A stretch of 64,000 bases of DNA, from contig NC_067123.1 in assembly GCF_021347895.1 (NCBI RefSeq), positions 41,127,527 through 41,191,526 on the forward strand, read 5' to 3'. The notes under the pieces were generated by a model. It was not told the origin of the DNA. It worked only from the letters and a program-made list of their open reading frames with translations, and searched no databases. The number at the start of each line of letters is the position of its first letter. Positions within the stretch are counted from its first letter, which is position 1. Both the position numbers and the translations under genes were made by a program. Shown piece after piece: positions 23,345-35,599 of this stretch. This DNA comes from Acanthochromis polyacanthus (taxonomy: Eukaryota > Chordata > Actinopteri > Pomacentridae).

Positions 23345-23358
23345 GTTACCATGGTAAC
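23345..23358. promoter_or_regulatory. Perfect palindromic X-box (RFX site)
   Basis: GTTACCATGGTAAC matches the RFX consensus GTNRCC(N0-3)RGYAAC at every position and is fully palindromic. RFX factors bind such sites, often in ciliary and other gene promoters. No coding start is recognised nearby; it could be an enhancer site or chance. Confidence 0.5.
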
Positions 23359-23537
23359 AGCTGTTGTTGCCTTCTTTGGTGAGGTTAGTGACAAAGGACT
23401 GTTTCTCTGTTGTCCAGCAATATAACAGACTGTCCGCAGGAAATCCAGTAATTTTCAAGCCCTGAACCACTCTGGCTTCCTGTCCTGCTCACTTAGCATT
23501 AGCATCAGCATTAGCATCAGCATCAGTGCAGCTGCCT

Positions 23538-23752
23538 GGGTTAGCAGAGTTAGGGTAAGTAGGGTTAGGTTTAAAGTCAGGGTTCTTGGGGTTAGGGTTT
23601 TTAGGGTTGGCAGGGTTAAGGTTAGTAGTGTTGAGTTTGTAGGGTTTGGATTAGTTGGGTTTGGGTAAAGCTCAGGGTTAGTAACGTTGAGTTTGTGGGG
23701 TTAGTACGGTTAAGGTAAGTGTTAGTAGCGTTAGGGTTAGTAGGGTAGGGTT
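23538..23752. repeat. Degenerate GGGTTAG-rich (telomere-like) tract
   Basis: About 215 bp with many gggttag, agggtta and ggttagt motifs at irregular spacing. It resembles a decayed interstitial (TTAGGG)n tract or the interior of a TAACCC-bearing repeat. No long uninterrupted telomeric run remains. Confidence 0.65.
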
Positions 23753-25060
23753 ATCACTGTGGCTACCTCCTCTCTGCACTGAAGAGCCACAGATTATTCA
23801 CCAGATGACTCACTGACTGGTTCAGTTATGTCATGTTTACTGTCTGGTTTGAGCTCTAGAAGATTAATACATTGTCTCGCTTCATTTTTTAAGTGAAGCT
23901 TTAGATGAAGCGCCATCATTAATCTGGAACTGACTTCTGACAACTAAAAGTTAACATTACATTTCCATCAGTGGTGTTACCTTACCAGTGTTCAATTAAC
24001 GTTAGCTTAGCTTCTGCTGACAATCATTGCCATGTGCTGTTGGTTTTATATCCAGCTGTGATTGGACAGAATATAGAATCAAAAACCAAGCATTTGCCAT
24101 TAATCTTTCTACCTGTCCATCCTTCCCTTCTGCAGCACAGCCGTGATCACAGAAACCTGAAGTCACTTCTGATTTCAAGTGTTTTATAATGGTCGTCTGG
24201 CACCGTGGGCTCAGGATGACACCACTTGGCCTTGGCACGGTGTCCCCGTCTATAAAAAGTAATGCCTACACCTATTAAAAAGACACTGAGTCAACAGTTT
24301 GGTTGGCAGTATTTTATTATAAATCCAGCAGAGTCTTGGACAGAAGTCAAACTCACTCAGTGCTGTTGATGAATTCTGTTTCATGAAGCCCACTGCTCTG
24401 TTTCATTCAGGTGTGGATTATTTCTAAAGCTCTGCTTCTGTAGCTTCTCAAAGGAGAGAAAATCATAGCTCGGTCTGTGCTTTTCTCTTGCCTGTGATTT
24501 TTCTTCTTTTGTCCTCAGTTTGTTGGCTGTCTGCAGTAAATAAATTATAATCTGACTTCCTCATGCTGAGTCTGGTTCATTTTGCCCTGACTGTAGAACT
24601 TCTGGTTTTAGAACCATCCTAAATGAATCCCCTTCAGGAAGAAAACTCTCTCTGTGTAACAGCTCACTGCACAGTTGTTGGCACTGGAAGACCAGGACTG
24701 TCTCTTTCTTCTATACAGTAGTTCTCTTAGAACAATCTTTTGAAATGGAAATATTGTCAGTTTGCCCGACAACACAGCAGGATTTTAGCAGCTTGGAAAT
24801 GGTAAACACAGGAAGTCTTCATGGACAACTTTATAGTCTCTACTTCAAACATGTTAGATTATCTAACAGCATGAACAGGAGAATATGTAAATGAGAACAG
24901 TTTTATCTGGATTTTGTATTGAACTGTTGTATACGTGAGCACAGAGAGAAACAGATATTAACATAGTAATCCAGCTAGTACCTGCAAACAGCTTTCAGAT
25001 TGGTCTTTAGGTTTACACCTCTGAATGATTCCACTGACTGAGACTCACCTGTAGGGAAAG
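23753..25060. other. 1.3 kb without a recognisable gene
   Basis: Single-copy-looking sequence; no exon, RNA gene or clear repeat supported. Confidence 0.5.
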
Positions 25061-25670
25061 AGACACGACAACAGACATATGGCAAATATTTACTTACAAT
25101 AGAAAAACAGGATTGGACAAGAACTACACCTGGAGTATCAGGACTACAATGGGAAATGTCCCTAATAAGGACACAGAACAGAATACTTCATAGAACTGAC
25201 TCAGTACTGAGCCCTCTAGAGGACGGGTGGAGTTACAGCAACCGGAGTCTATGCAAAAATGTACAAAGAATTAGCTAACCCATGTAAAATAAGATCAAGG
25301 CAGGGAAATGAAACTACAACGAATGAGATCGACAAGCGGAAAGGCTAAACAACAGCTGGACAAGACTCGATTGAACCAGACACAAACAGGAAAGCAATAT
25401 TAAGGCTGGCCCAGAGATTAAGCACGTAACTTAGCTGTCATAGAAAACAGAGATGGTAGTGGGTGACGGATTGTTGTCTACACCAGCATGGTAGATAATT
25501 GTGACAGACTAGGGAGGATGGTGCAGGTGAATCCAGAGTAAAGACGGAGTTTTGGACAGCCGAGGCTGGAAGCAGAAAGATCCAGGCCGGGAGTCCAGAC
25601 TGGAAGGCAGATAAAATGGAGTTAACCCAGAGCTGAAGCAGAGGAGCTGGACTGAACAGGGAATCAGAAG
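25061..25670. other. Purine-rich aggac/ggaag sequence, possible decayed mobile element
   Basis: Dense in acaggaa, caggac and ggcaggg-type motifs, a texture similar to 44,300-44,560 and 62,750-63,200 and reminiscent of decayed retroelement or large DNA-transposon DNA in fish. No ends or coding parts are visible, so the assignment is weak. Confidence 0.25.
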
Positions 25671-28600
25671 TGACTGTGGCTGTTCAACAGTCCGGCATCG
25701 AGTGGTGCGCAGAGTCTGTCTCTGAGCTCTGACATGGGGGCAACATCAGCAACATGAGCCATGAACACTAAGGATACGTTCCTCAGACACTGGAAGAGCA
25801 TGAGGACTTGTGTATTCACTTTTGCAGCCAACAGCAGAACATCTAGAGACATGTTAGAGTTAGCAGAAGCAGTTCTAGAAGGTAAACAAACCTGATGGAC
25901 TGAAAGGCTGAAGAAGTGACCTGTAAGCAGTGAAGACACAGGATAATACAAACGCTGGAGCTGGATAATTATTGGTGTCAGCTGTGTAAAGCGTCCTGTT
26001 CTTACTGGCTCGTGTTTCGCTGTGTCAGCACCTTGAGGAATGTCAGAAATAAACATCAAAATTAGAATGGAAATGAAATGTGTGCGGTGAGCTCACAGGC
26101 TGTAACTGTCAGAATAATTTCACCGCTGAAGGAGAAAAACTTGCAGATTTCAAAATAAAATGCTTTGCTGGTGTCAGCAGTGTTTTCCTGCCTCTTCTTT
26201 CTGCATTCAGGTCCTGTTGTGTTTGTAACGTGCTCTCTGGAGAGGAAACGCTGGTGAGGTCGGCTCATTGTGGTCTGTTAACACGCTGCATAAAAATATA
26301 TAGATTTACAAACAAATTATGTGGAGCCAAACTACTCTGACGATTGGCTTCAGTTTATTGTGTGGCCAATAAAACCCAATGAATTGTTGGAGAGAGAGAG
26401 ATGGATTACAGCCTGAGGTCTGAAAAAAGAAAAGACACATTCAATATCAAGCTTTTTAATCCACATAAAATTAATTTAATACACAAAAGAGACACCTCTT
26501 TTTTCTAAGTGTCCTAAAATGAAAATAGCGTCATATACAAGGTAAATCACTTTAAAGGTTTGTATTTCAAAACTGAATGTAAGAGGAATTTTACAGATGC
26601 TGTGACTGCAGAAAAAGATGATCAAGGACAAACTTATCTCCAACAATGACCCGACTTAAGCAAAAAACCTGCGACCATCAAAAGCATTCTGACTCTATTT
26701 GATGAGGAGAGAAACTTGAATCAACTCCTTAAAAAAGACCAAAAGAAGAATCTAAGCATAAAATGTTGAAGTTAAGCTGAAAAGCAGTGAATAATTCAAG
26801 GGAAAGTAGATCCTGCCCTCCTTCTGAATGAAATGTGAATTATGGCAAAGTCACTAAGATTTCCACAGAAATTAAACTTGAGGCAAATGTCACAAAAAGC
26901 CAGAGAAAGTTGCTTAAGAAAACAATCTAACAGCAAAATGTAATTCAAGCAGCAGAGCCGGCCGAGTCCAGCTCAGTCTAAATGTTGTCTCATAGTCACT
27001 ATCTAATGCTAAGCTAATAAACAAAGGCCAAAAACATCCTTTAGATAGTCTGAGCTCAGTCTAATTAACCAGTTAGAATGAGCTGGAGGAGGCTGGGGTG
27101 GATGGATGTGTCCAAAAAACATCAATCTGTTATGGAGACTTCTGTTTCAAACCCTTTGTCACTTTTTTTTTTTTTTTTTTGCTTTACCTGTGACATAAAT
27201 CCATACATTTATTACTGTATCACAATGTCCTCTATTCTAATTCAAACACTGAACTTTCTGGTCACCTAACAACTGTTTAATCAGCTGGATTGTATTGATG
27301 GCAGCAGGGTGTAGTTCTGCTCAGCTGCAGGAGACCAGGTTGGACAGATGGAGATGACTGGCAGCAGTGAGGCTTCCAGAGTCCATCAGACACCAGTAAC
27401 TCCAGTTCATCAGCCTGGCTCTCATTAATGTGTAATACTGTCTTCTGGCTGCTAGCATGCTGAGGACTCTGTATCTGTGTTTGTTTGAGAACCATGGATG
27501 TAAAATATATAAGTGTTGCTCCAGTCCTGCCTGAGGCTGAGTTAATGCTGAGGAACCATGGAGCTGCTGCTGGATTTATTCAGGATGAGGGAGAGTTTTT
27601 AAAACAAAGAGAGGAGAGCGGTGCGTATAAACCCAGTGTCAGACTGATAGCAGAGCTACTTCTGAGATTACTGTATCCTGCTCCGTCTCTAGATCAGAAT
27701 ATTTTAAAGAACGTTAAAGTGAACAAGTTTTAATCTGTTCAACTCTGTTCTGAGACTCCAGTATAGTAGCTTTGCTCTGGTGTTGTTGTAAACTGGATCC
27801 TTTCTCTGAAACCATCCGCTGGACCTCAGGTCTCATTGATCGTCATATTAAACTTTCCTCTGATTGGCCACATTGTGGAAGCCTGCTGAATGGTAATTTG
27901 TGAGCAGCACCTCATCCTCTGTCTGCTGTTTGGGTTCTGAACACAAACTAATCATCCTGAGTCACAGAGTTTCTCATTCTTAATGGAAACTTATCAAACC
28001 ATCTGTACATGTCAGAGCCTGAATCCCATCTGGAACATGAGAGTAGAAGGAAGGACATCTTTGAATTACTGCCTGCTTTTACTGCAAAGTTCTTTTAATA
28101 TATAGTTATATATCAACACTTTTCTATACGTGTAGGACATTACCCTCAGTGCCAACAGACAGACATCTGCCAACGATAACAGTAAGATGTTATTCTGCTG
28201 TAGCATCTGTGACTGAAGCTGGCGACCTTGGAAAGAAATCCACGACAAAGAAGGTAGAAAAAAAAAACATTGGAAACCAAGAGCAGAGCATTTTATATAA
28301 CTCAGTATTTGAATATATTAAACATGTGACAGAAAGTAAAGAAAACCAAAAATAGATCACCTTTAACGGTTCTCTGTGTAACTTTAAAAAAACGTATTAA
28401 GTGCAGTGAGGTCAGGATGGCCGGGCTTACGGTTCAAAAAGAGGCTAACAAGGAACTACAGTCTTTCAAATGGCTGCTGGAGGTCCAAAAACCCATCAGT
28501 CTCCATAGAAACCCTGTTTTAAATGTCCAACTTCACAGCAGAAATAAAAGGTGTTTACATCTGGTGATGATTTTTATCTCTATTCTCCCATTGTCACACA

Positions 28601-30249
28601 GGCCAGATGAATTTATAGATAACTCACTTGTTTAAACTGATCAGCAGGAACTCCAATGTGGATGGAGGACCTCCAGTATTTGACTCTCCAGTGCTGTAGA
28701 GCGCTAAAACAAAGTATGACAACAGTTCAGCTGCAGGTATGTTTCTTTACCCCATAAATCAGTGATAAATCCTGTTTTCACTCCATCAAACCTCCTGTTG
28801 TTTTTCTGCTTACATGGAGCTCTCTAGTGTTACAAACTGTTGGTGTTGATGTGGAAATAGACGTTTAGGGCTCGAGGCAAGATAAAACTTTATTAATCCC
28901 AAAGAAACTTCTTTTAAATGTCACGGCAGAGTTTAAAATAGAAATCAGTGAGCAGGCTGCTGTAATCCACTCACACATTGGTATTAAAACGTGATTAATA
29001 CATATAATTAGCTTCACACCAAACCTCTAAGTATCAAAGTTCAAGTTTTATGGTTTTAAATGAGTCAGACAGTTGAAGGTCAGCTGGTTTTCACTGTGTT
29101 TAATGGACATCTTCTACCTGACATCTCAATGTTCAGATATTTTATCTTTAACTGTTGTTAATCTGTTATTATGTCACATTAAATCCAGAACATTCCCATA
29201 CATCTGCTGTATAAACAGAGCAGTGGACTTCCACGTGATGGTGATGAAGTGATGGAACATCAGGTGAAGACATTAAGTGGTTTAATGGCGACTTATTTAG
29301 GTACATGGCTGGACATAATTCGATTCATATAAGCAAATCAGAGTCTGAGAACACGCTCAGCGCTGTCTGCTGGATGAATGGGAGCACAGAGTTAATGTCT
29401 CAGCTGTATGTGGCCATAAAATTGGATGAATCTTTACGGCTGTGTCATCCCATCACATAATAGTCCTTCAAGCTCCATTTTTCTCCTCCCAGCTGAAGCG
29501 CAGCTATTTCAAATTAGCCGATTCAGTCGTTTCAATCCCCTCTGAGATGATTCGGTGGTGAAAGCGAACACCGTCCACAGCCTCACCTCTCACAGCCGTT
29601 ATATTTGTGTTTACCCTCTGTGGCTTCATTCATTACAGCAGACCGAAGGGGGCATGAACGTCAAATTAAAACCTGACAACCAGAACCTCATTTACAACAG
29701 ATTTAATAAGTCAGATCAGAAGGTTTAAATTGCATTGTTTGAAATAAAACAATTACATTCAGAGCACCCATTCATCTGTTCTAGTTCAGAAATAAAACAC
29801 ATTTAGCAGACAGAGAGGAGTGTTTAAAAGCTGGATTGAACTGCAGCCAATCAGATGAAGCAGCCTGATAAACCTGCTGCTGCTGAGGAGTGGATGCTGG
29901 GAAACAGGACGGATTTATCCAGGAAAGCTGACGTCACGGCAGGTTGATGCTCACTTTACTCAGGAAAACCCACATCCAGACACTTCAGTGAAAGCACTCT
30001 TTAAATGGACTTTCAGTGCTGCTGAAAGTGCAGAGAACGGATGATATATCCGGCTGTTAACCCTCCAAACTCCAGGGACTTTCTGACTATTCTCTGCTCC
30101 TGTTGGATTTCCACTGTGGGCTCATTTTCAGAACGATATAAAATCCTGCACCACGACGGAAACAGAAAGGGCTCAAAAATATCTCATCTGTCTATATTTA
30201 AAACTTATATTTACTAAAACTGAAAAAATCTGCAATCAACATTTTAGCG
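25671..30249. other. 4.6 kb without a recognisable gene
   Basis: Mainly single-copy-looking sequence. Includes a T homopolymer run at 27,163-27,180 and, at 28,878-28,915, an ataaaactttattaatccc motif like the tails at 42,265 and 58,882, a small dispersed fish repeat. Positions 29,460-29,680 look GC-balanced and motif-rich but contain no supportable exon. Confidence 0.45.
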
Positions 30250-30312
30250 ATGTCAAAAGAAATGGTGCGTCTCCTCTTTGCTCTGTGTGAACACAAAACA
30301 ACCGAAAACCGT

Positions 30313-33300
30313 CTGAATGTCTGCCATGTTCTGAATGTTTGTCATGTTCTGAATGTCTGCCATGTTCTGAATGTTTGTCATGTTCTGAATGTTTGTCATG
30401 TTCTGAATGTCTGTCATGTTCTGAATGTCTGCCATGTTCTGAATGTTTGTCATGTTCTGAATGTCTGCCATGTTCTGAATGTCTGCCATGTTCTGAATGT
30501 CTGTCATGTTCTGAATGTTTGTCATGTTCTGAATGTTTGTCATGTTCTGAATGTTTGTCATGTTCTGAATGTCTGTCATGTTCTGAATGTTTGTCATGTT
30601 CTGAATGTCTGTCATGTTCTGAATGTCTGTCATGTTCTGAATGTTTGTCATGTTCTGAATGTCTGTCATGTTCTGAATGTCTGCCATGTTCTGAATGTTT
30701 GTCATGTTCTGAATGTTTGTCATGTTCTGAATGTCTGCCATGTTCTGAATGTCTGTCATGTTCTGAATGTTTGTCATGTTCTGAATGTCTGCCATGTTCT
30801 GAATGTCTGCCATGTTCTGAATGTTTGTCATGTTCTGAATGTTTGTCATGTTCTGAATGTTTGTCATGTTCTGAATGTTTGTCATGTTCTGAATGTCTGT
30901 CATGTTCTGAATGTCTGTCATGTTCTGAATGTTTGTCATGTTCTGAATGTCTGTCATGTTCTGAATGTCTGCCATGTTCTGAATGTTTGTCATGTTCTGA
31001 ATGTCTGCCATGTTCTGAATGTCTGTCATGTTCTGAATGTCTGTCATGTTCTGAATGTTTGTCATGTTCTGAATGTTTGTCATGTTCTGAATGTCTGTCA
31101 TGTTCTGAATGTTTGTCATGTTCTGAATGTCTGTCATGTTCTGAATGTCTGCCATGTTCTGAATGTTTGTCATGTTCTGAATGTTTGTCATGTTCTGAAT
31201 GTCTGTCATGTTCTGAATGTTTGTCATGTTCTGAATGTTTGTCATGTTCTGAATGTCTGTCATGTTCTGAATGTCTGTCATGTTCTGAATGTCTGCCATG
31301 TTCTGAATGTTTGTCATGTTCTGAATGTTTGTCATGTTCTGAATGTCTGTCATGTTCTGAATGTCTGCCATGTTCTGAATGTTTGTCATGTTCTGAATGT
31401 TTGTCATGTTCTGAATGTCTGTCATGTTCTGAATGTCTGCCATGTTCTGAATGTCTGCCATGTTCTGAATGTTTGTCATGTTCTGAATGTTTGTCATGTT
31501 CTGAATGTCTGTCATGTTCTGAATGTCTGCCATGTTCTGAATGTTTGTCATGTTCTGAATGTTTGTCATGTTCTGAATGTCTGTCATGTTCTGAATGTCT
31601 GTCATGTTCTGAATGTCTGTCATGTTCTGAATGTCTGCCATGTTCTGAATGTTTGTCATGTTCTGAATGTCTGTCATGTTCTGAATGTCTGTCATGTTCT
31701 GAATGTTTGTCATGTTCTGAATGTCTGTCATGTTCTGAATGTCTGCCATGTTCTGAATGTTTGTCATGTTCTGAATGTTTGTCATGTTCTGAATGTCTGT
31801 CATGTTCTGAATGTCTGCCATGTTCTGAATGTTTGTCATGTTCTGAATGTTTGTCATGTTCTGAATGTCTGTCATGTTCTGAATGTCTGCCATGTTCTGA
31901 ATGTCTGCCATGTTCTGAATGTTTGTCATGTTCTGAATGTTTGTCATGTTCTGAATGTCTGTCATGTTCTGAATGTCTGCCATGTTCTGAATGTTTGTCA
32001 TGTTCTGAATGTTTGTCATGTTCTGAATGTCTGTCATGTTCTGAATGTCTGTCATGTTCTGAATGTCTGCCATGTTCTGAATGTTTGTCATGTTCTGAAT
32101 GTTTGTCATGTTCTGAATGTCTGTCATGTTCTGAATGTCTGCCATGTTCTGAATGTCTGCCATGTTCTGAATGTTTGTCATGTTCTGAATGTTTGTCATG
32201 TTCTGAATGTCTGTCATGTTCTGAATGTCTGCCATGTTCTGAATGTTTGTCATGTTCTGAATGTCTGCCATGTTCTGAATGTCTGCCATGTTCTGAATGT
32301 CTGTCATGTTCTGAATGTTTGTCATGTTCTGAATGTCTGTCATGTTCTGAATGTCTGCCATGTTCTGAATGTCTGTCATGTTCTGAATGTCTGCCATGTT
32401 CTGAATGTCTGTCATGTTCTGAATGTTTGTCATGTTCTGAATGTCTGCCATGTTCTGAATGTTTGTCATGTTCTGAATGTCTGCCATGTTCTGAATGTCT
32501 GTCATGTTCTGAATGTTTGTCATGTTCTGAATGTCTGTCATGTTCTGAATGTCTGCCATGTTCTGAATGTCTGTCATGTTCTGAATGTCTGTCATGTTCT
32601 GAATGTCTGCCATGTTCTGAATGTTTGTCATGTTCTGAATGTCTGTCATGTTCTGAATGTCTGTCATGTTCTGAATGTCTGTCATGTTCTGAATGTCTGC
32701 CATGTTCTGAATGTTTGTCATGTTCTGAATGTCTGCCATGTTCTGAATGTTTGTCATGTTGTGAATGTCTGTCATGTTCTGAATGTCTGCCATGTTCTGA
32801 ATGTCTGCCATGTTCTGAATGTTTGTCATGTTCTGAATGTCTGTCATGTTCTGAATGTTTGTCATGTTCTGAATGTTTGTCATGTTCTGAATGTCTGTCA
32901 TGTTCTGAATGTCTGTCATGTTCTGAATGTTTGTCATGTTCTGAATGTTTGTCATGTTCTGAATGTTTGTCATGTTCTGAATGTCTGCCATGTTCTGAAT
33001 GTTTGTCATGTTCTGAATGTTTGTCATGTTCTGAATGTTTGTCATGTTCTGAATGTCTGTCATGTTCTGAATGTCTGTCATGTTCTGAATGTTTGTCATG
33101 TTCTGAATGTTTGTCATGTTCTGAATGTCTGCCATGTTCTGAATGTCTGCCATGTTCTGAATGTTTGTCATGTTCTGAATGTCTGTCATGTTCTGAATGT
33201 CTGTCATGTTCTGAATGTCTGCCATGTTCTGAATGTTTGTCATGTTCTGAATGTCTGTCATGTTCTGAATGTCTGTCATGTTCTGAATGTCTGCCATGTT

Positions 33301-33497
33301 CTGAATGTTTGTCATGTTCTGAATGTCTGTCATGTTCTGAATGTCTGCCATGTTCTGAATGTCTGCCATGTTCTGAATGTCTGTCATGTTCTGAATGTCT
33401 GCCATGTTCTGAATGTCTGTCATGTTCTGAATGTTTGCCATGTTCTGAATGTCTGTCATGTTCTGAATGTTTGCCATGTTCTGAATGTCTGCCATGT
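30313..33497. repeat. 18-bp minisatellite, 176 full units plus a partial unit
   Basis: The unit is ctgaatgtYtgYcatgtt. Full units run from 30,313 to 33,480, exactly 176 x 18 bp with no insertion or deletion, followed by a 16-17-base partial unit. Variation is almost confined to two C/T positions (bases 9 and 12), giving types CC, CT, TT and, only at 33,427 and 33,463, TC. One further change (C to G at 32,761) was seen. Because the unit is 18 bp, two + frames and one - frame stay open for more than 1,000 codons (repeats of LNVCHV, CSECLP/S and NM(A/T)(D/N)IQ). The proteins have no signal peptide, domain or codon constraint and are treated as artefacts. Confidence 0.98.
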
Positions 33498-34188
33498 GGT
33501 CGCTGGTTGGAGCTGAGGCACTCGTGGCTTCACAGTCGTGTTCAAAACCTGAGAATTTCTATAATGTTCCAGAATCTGGTGACAATTTGTGAATGTAAAA
33601 AGCACCTTTGATAGAATATCACAATTTAAAGCTTAGTTTGGGTTAACTTTCCCAACCCAATATGAATAGTTCAAGGACCTCCACCAAGTTCACAATCTGA
33701 GGATTCTCTCTGTTTATACAGTTTCTAGCTTTTGATAATATTTTTTGGTGATTTCTTAAAGACAACATTCCTTTCAAACCCACCGACAGGTTTTATAATT
33801 CAGGAGGTTAAGATGAAAAGTGACTCCAGATTTCCTAAAATCAAACTTTTTCTTTGACTCACTGCACATTGTTTGTCTCATTGCTGAAAGGAGGAGTCAT
33901 AGGGTGCAGGTTTTCTTTGGAATCAAGGCTAAGTGTGTTTCTGTGCTCCTGAGGTGTAGAAATTAATGGAAGAACGAAAACATAAATGTAAACTGAGCTC
34001 AGTAAAAGCAGAACATGATTCTGGAACGAGTGGCTCAAGCTTCCATTGATGGGATGAAAACATCAGATTTCCTTCTAGTCTTCATTCTGAGGAATTATCC
34101 AGGAAACATTAAAGAAGTTTGACCCAGCAGCTCCTCCCACTGCTAACGATAATGGATTCCTTCTAGAAGTCTGTTGATGCAGAGCTTT
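33498..34188. other. No gene recognised
   Basis: Single-copy-looking AT-rich flank of the 18-bp array, without a supportable feature. Confidence 0.5.
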
Positions 34189-34465
34189 TCACTCCGCTAA
34201 CAAACATGGTGAAGTTATGAAACAGCTGGTGTACGTTCATCTGTTAATCTGTCTGTCAGCAACATTACTCAAAAATGGACTGATGGATTTAGATGAAAAT
34301 CCCAGGGAAGCTCAGAAATGACACAAGAACCACAAGAATGTCTTCAAGAACCTACAAGAGAAGACCTGAGCAGTCCATTGGACTTCTCTGAACTTCTCTT
34401 AAAGGTTCTTGAAAACGTTCCACCTCTCATCTTGGATGTAGTCCAGTTGAAAAATCCTGCTGTTT
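34189..34465 (+). repeat. Dispersed repeat family E, variant 1
   Basis: Contains ctgtctgtcagcaacattactcaaaaatgg, gatggatttagatgaaaat and ctcagaaatgacacaagaacc, followed by cttcaagaacctac and gttccacctctcatc. The whole segment is present inverted at 45,650-45,905. The opening matches a widespread animal repeat whose signature is a tgtctgtctg tract followed by an acattactcaaaaa-type sequence. Confidence 0.7.
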
Positions 34466-34512
34466 CTCCACACAGCCTTCAGGTTTTTTTCCTCTAAAAT
34501 TCAGATTTTTAC

Positions 34513-34985
34513 TCCACCAAGGAACGCGGCACAGTTTTGTGACAGGTGGTGTACATTTGTCCATCTGTCTGTCTGTTCGCAACGTTATTCATAACAGACT
34601 AACGCATATGGATGAAATTTCCACAAAAGCTCAGAAATGACACAAGGACCAAGTGATCAGATTCTGGCAGTGATGCAGCTTATAGTCTGGATCCATGGAT
34701 TTGTTAAAGACTTCTGTATCATTGTCAGATAGCAGCACGGCGTCACTGTAACCATGACAACCAGTGAACACTACATCAGCTGATTGTGATCCTACTACAA
34801 ATCCACCTCTGAGGACTTATCAGGACTTATCCATCAGAAATGATCCAAGGAACAGCTGATTAAACTGTGGGGGTGTTTCTGAGTCCCATCAATTCCCACT
34901 ACCCGCTACATATTTCGGTCACGTGATTCGGTATCCGTACATAACGTACACATGCAGAACACATGTCTGTACTCAGTGTAAGGTC
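34513..34985 (+). repeat. Dispersed repeat family E, variant 2, copy 1
   Basis: From 34,560 to 34,978 it aligns nearly base for base with 40,801-41,212 (ggaccaagtgatcagattct, agatagcagcacggcgtcac, gtgatcctactacaaatcca). The head (ccatctgtctgtctgttcgc, tggatgaaatttcc) relates it to variant 1 immediately upstream. Contains an X-box-like site at 34,748-34,761. No coding capacity. Confidence 0.8.
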
Positions 34986-35599
34986 CTGACTTATCTGAAC
35001 TTATCATGACCTATCCGTCAGAAATGATCCATCGACTGAGCAGCCTTGGAGGAGGACTGCTCTGAGCGTCTTTCTTGTCTGATAAAAATGAAAGTGGTGA
35101 CTGTCTGACCAATGAGGATTGGTTGGTTAAAGCATACTGACCAATCAAACAGCTGTTTTCTTTGGGGTTTTTTTGGCTTAATGACGTCATCTCACCATGT
35201 CATTTTCTTATGAAACACTTTTATGGCACTGATTGGATAAAATGCCCCACAAGCAGATAGAAACAAGCATAAAGTTGAACATTTTCAGGAAATCTGCTTC
35301 AAATCTGAGCTACATTTGGATGGAAACTTGACTTTGGATTAAATATAGGTCAAACCGTTCATCATCATCTGAGCTCATATGTCACTCAGACGGGGTAAAA
35401 ATACACCAAATTAAACACAGCCTCATTAGGATATTTGAGATCAGTTAAATCCTGAAGCAACTAAAAGCTGTTAGATTCACAGCGAGTGTTTGCCCAAGGA
35501 AGCCTCCTATAGTGGTGGTTTCTGCTCTCCGGTCTGCTGCTCGTCTCCTTCAGACGTGACTCAGTCTTGGCTCAGAAAAAACCCCGAACCCATGATCCG
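34986..35599. other. No gene recognised
   Basis: Single-copy-looking sequence without supportable coding or RNA features. Confidence 0.5.

Larger units (their letters stand above)
19923..23537. other. 3.6 kb without a recognisable gene
   Basis: Single-copy-looking sequence with no supportable exon. Small features include two X-box-like sites at 19,986-20,037, a (CAG)5-type run near 20,856 and a 17-bp direct duplication (ccgtgttctccgtcag) near 22,673-22,707. Confidence 0.5.

Noticed and set aside
30313..33497. Array of p53-like half-sites (gaacatg)
   Set aside because: Flanking positions do not fit RRRCWWGYYY well in any variant unit.
30250..33611. Open frames of 1,080-1,090 codons on both strands
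   Set aside because: They are produced by an 18-bp tandem repeat lacking stops in three frames. There is no domain, no codon constraint, and three overlapping frames are equally open.
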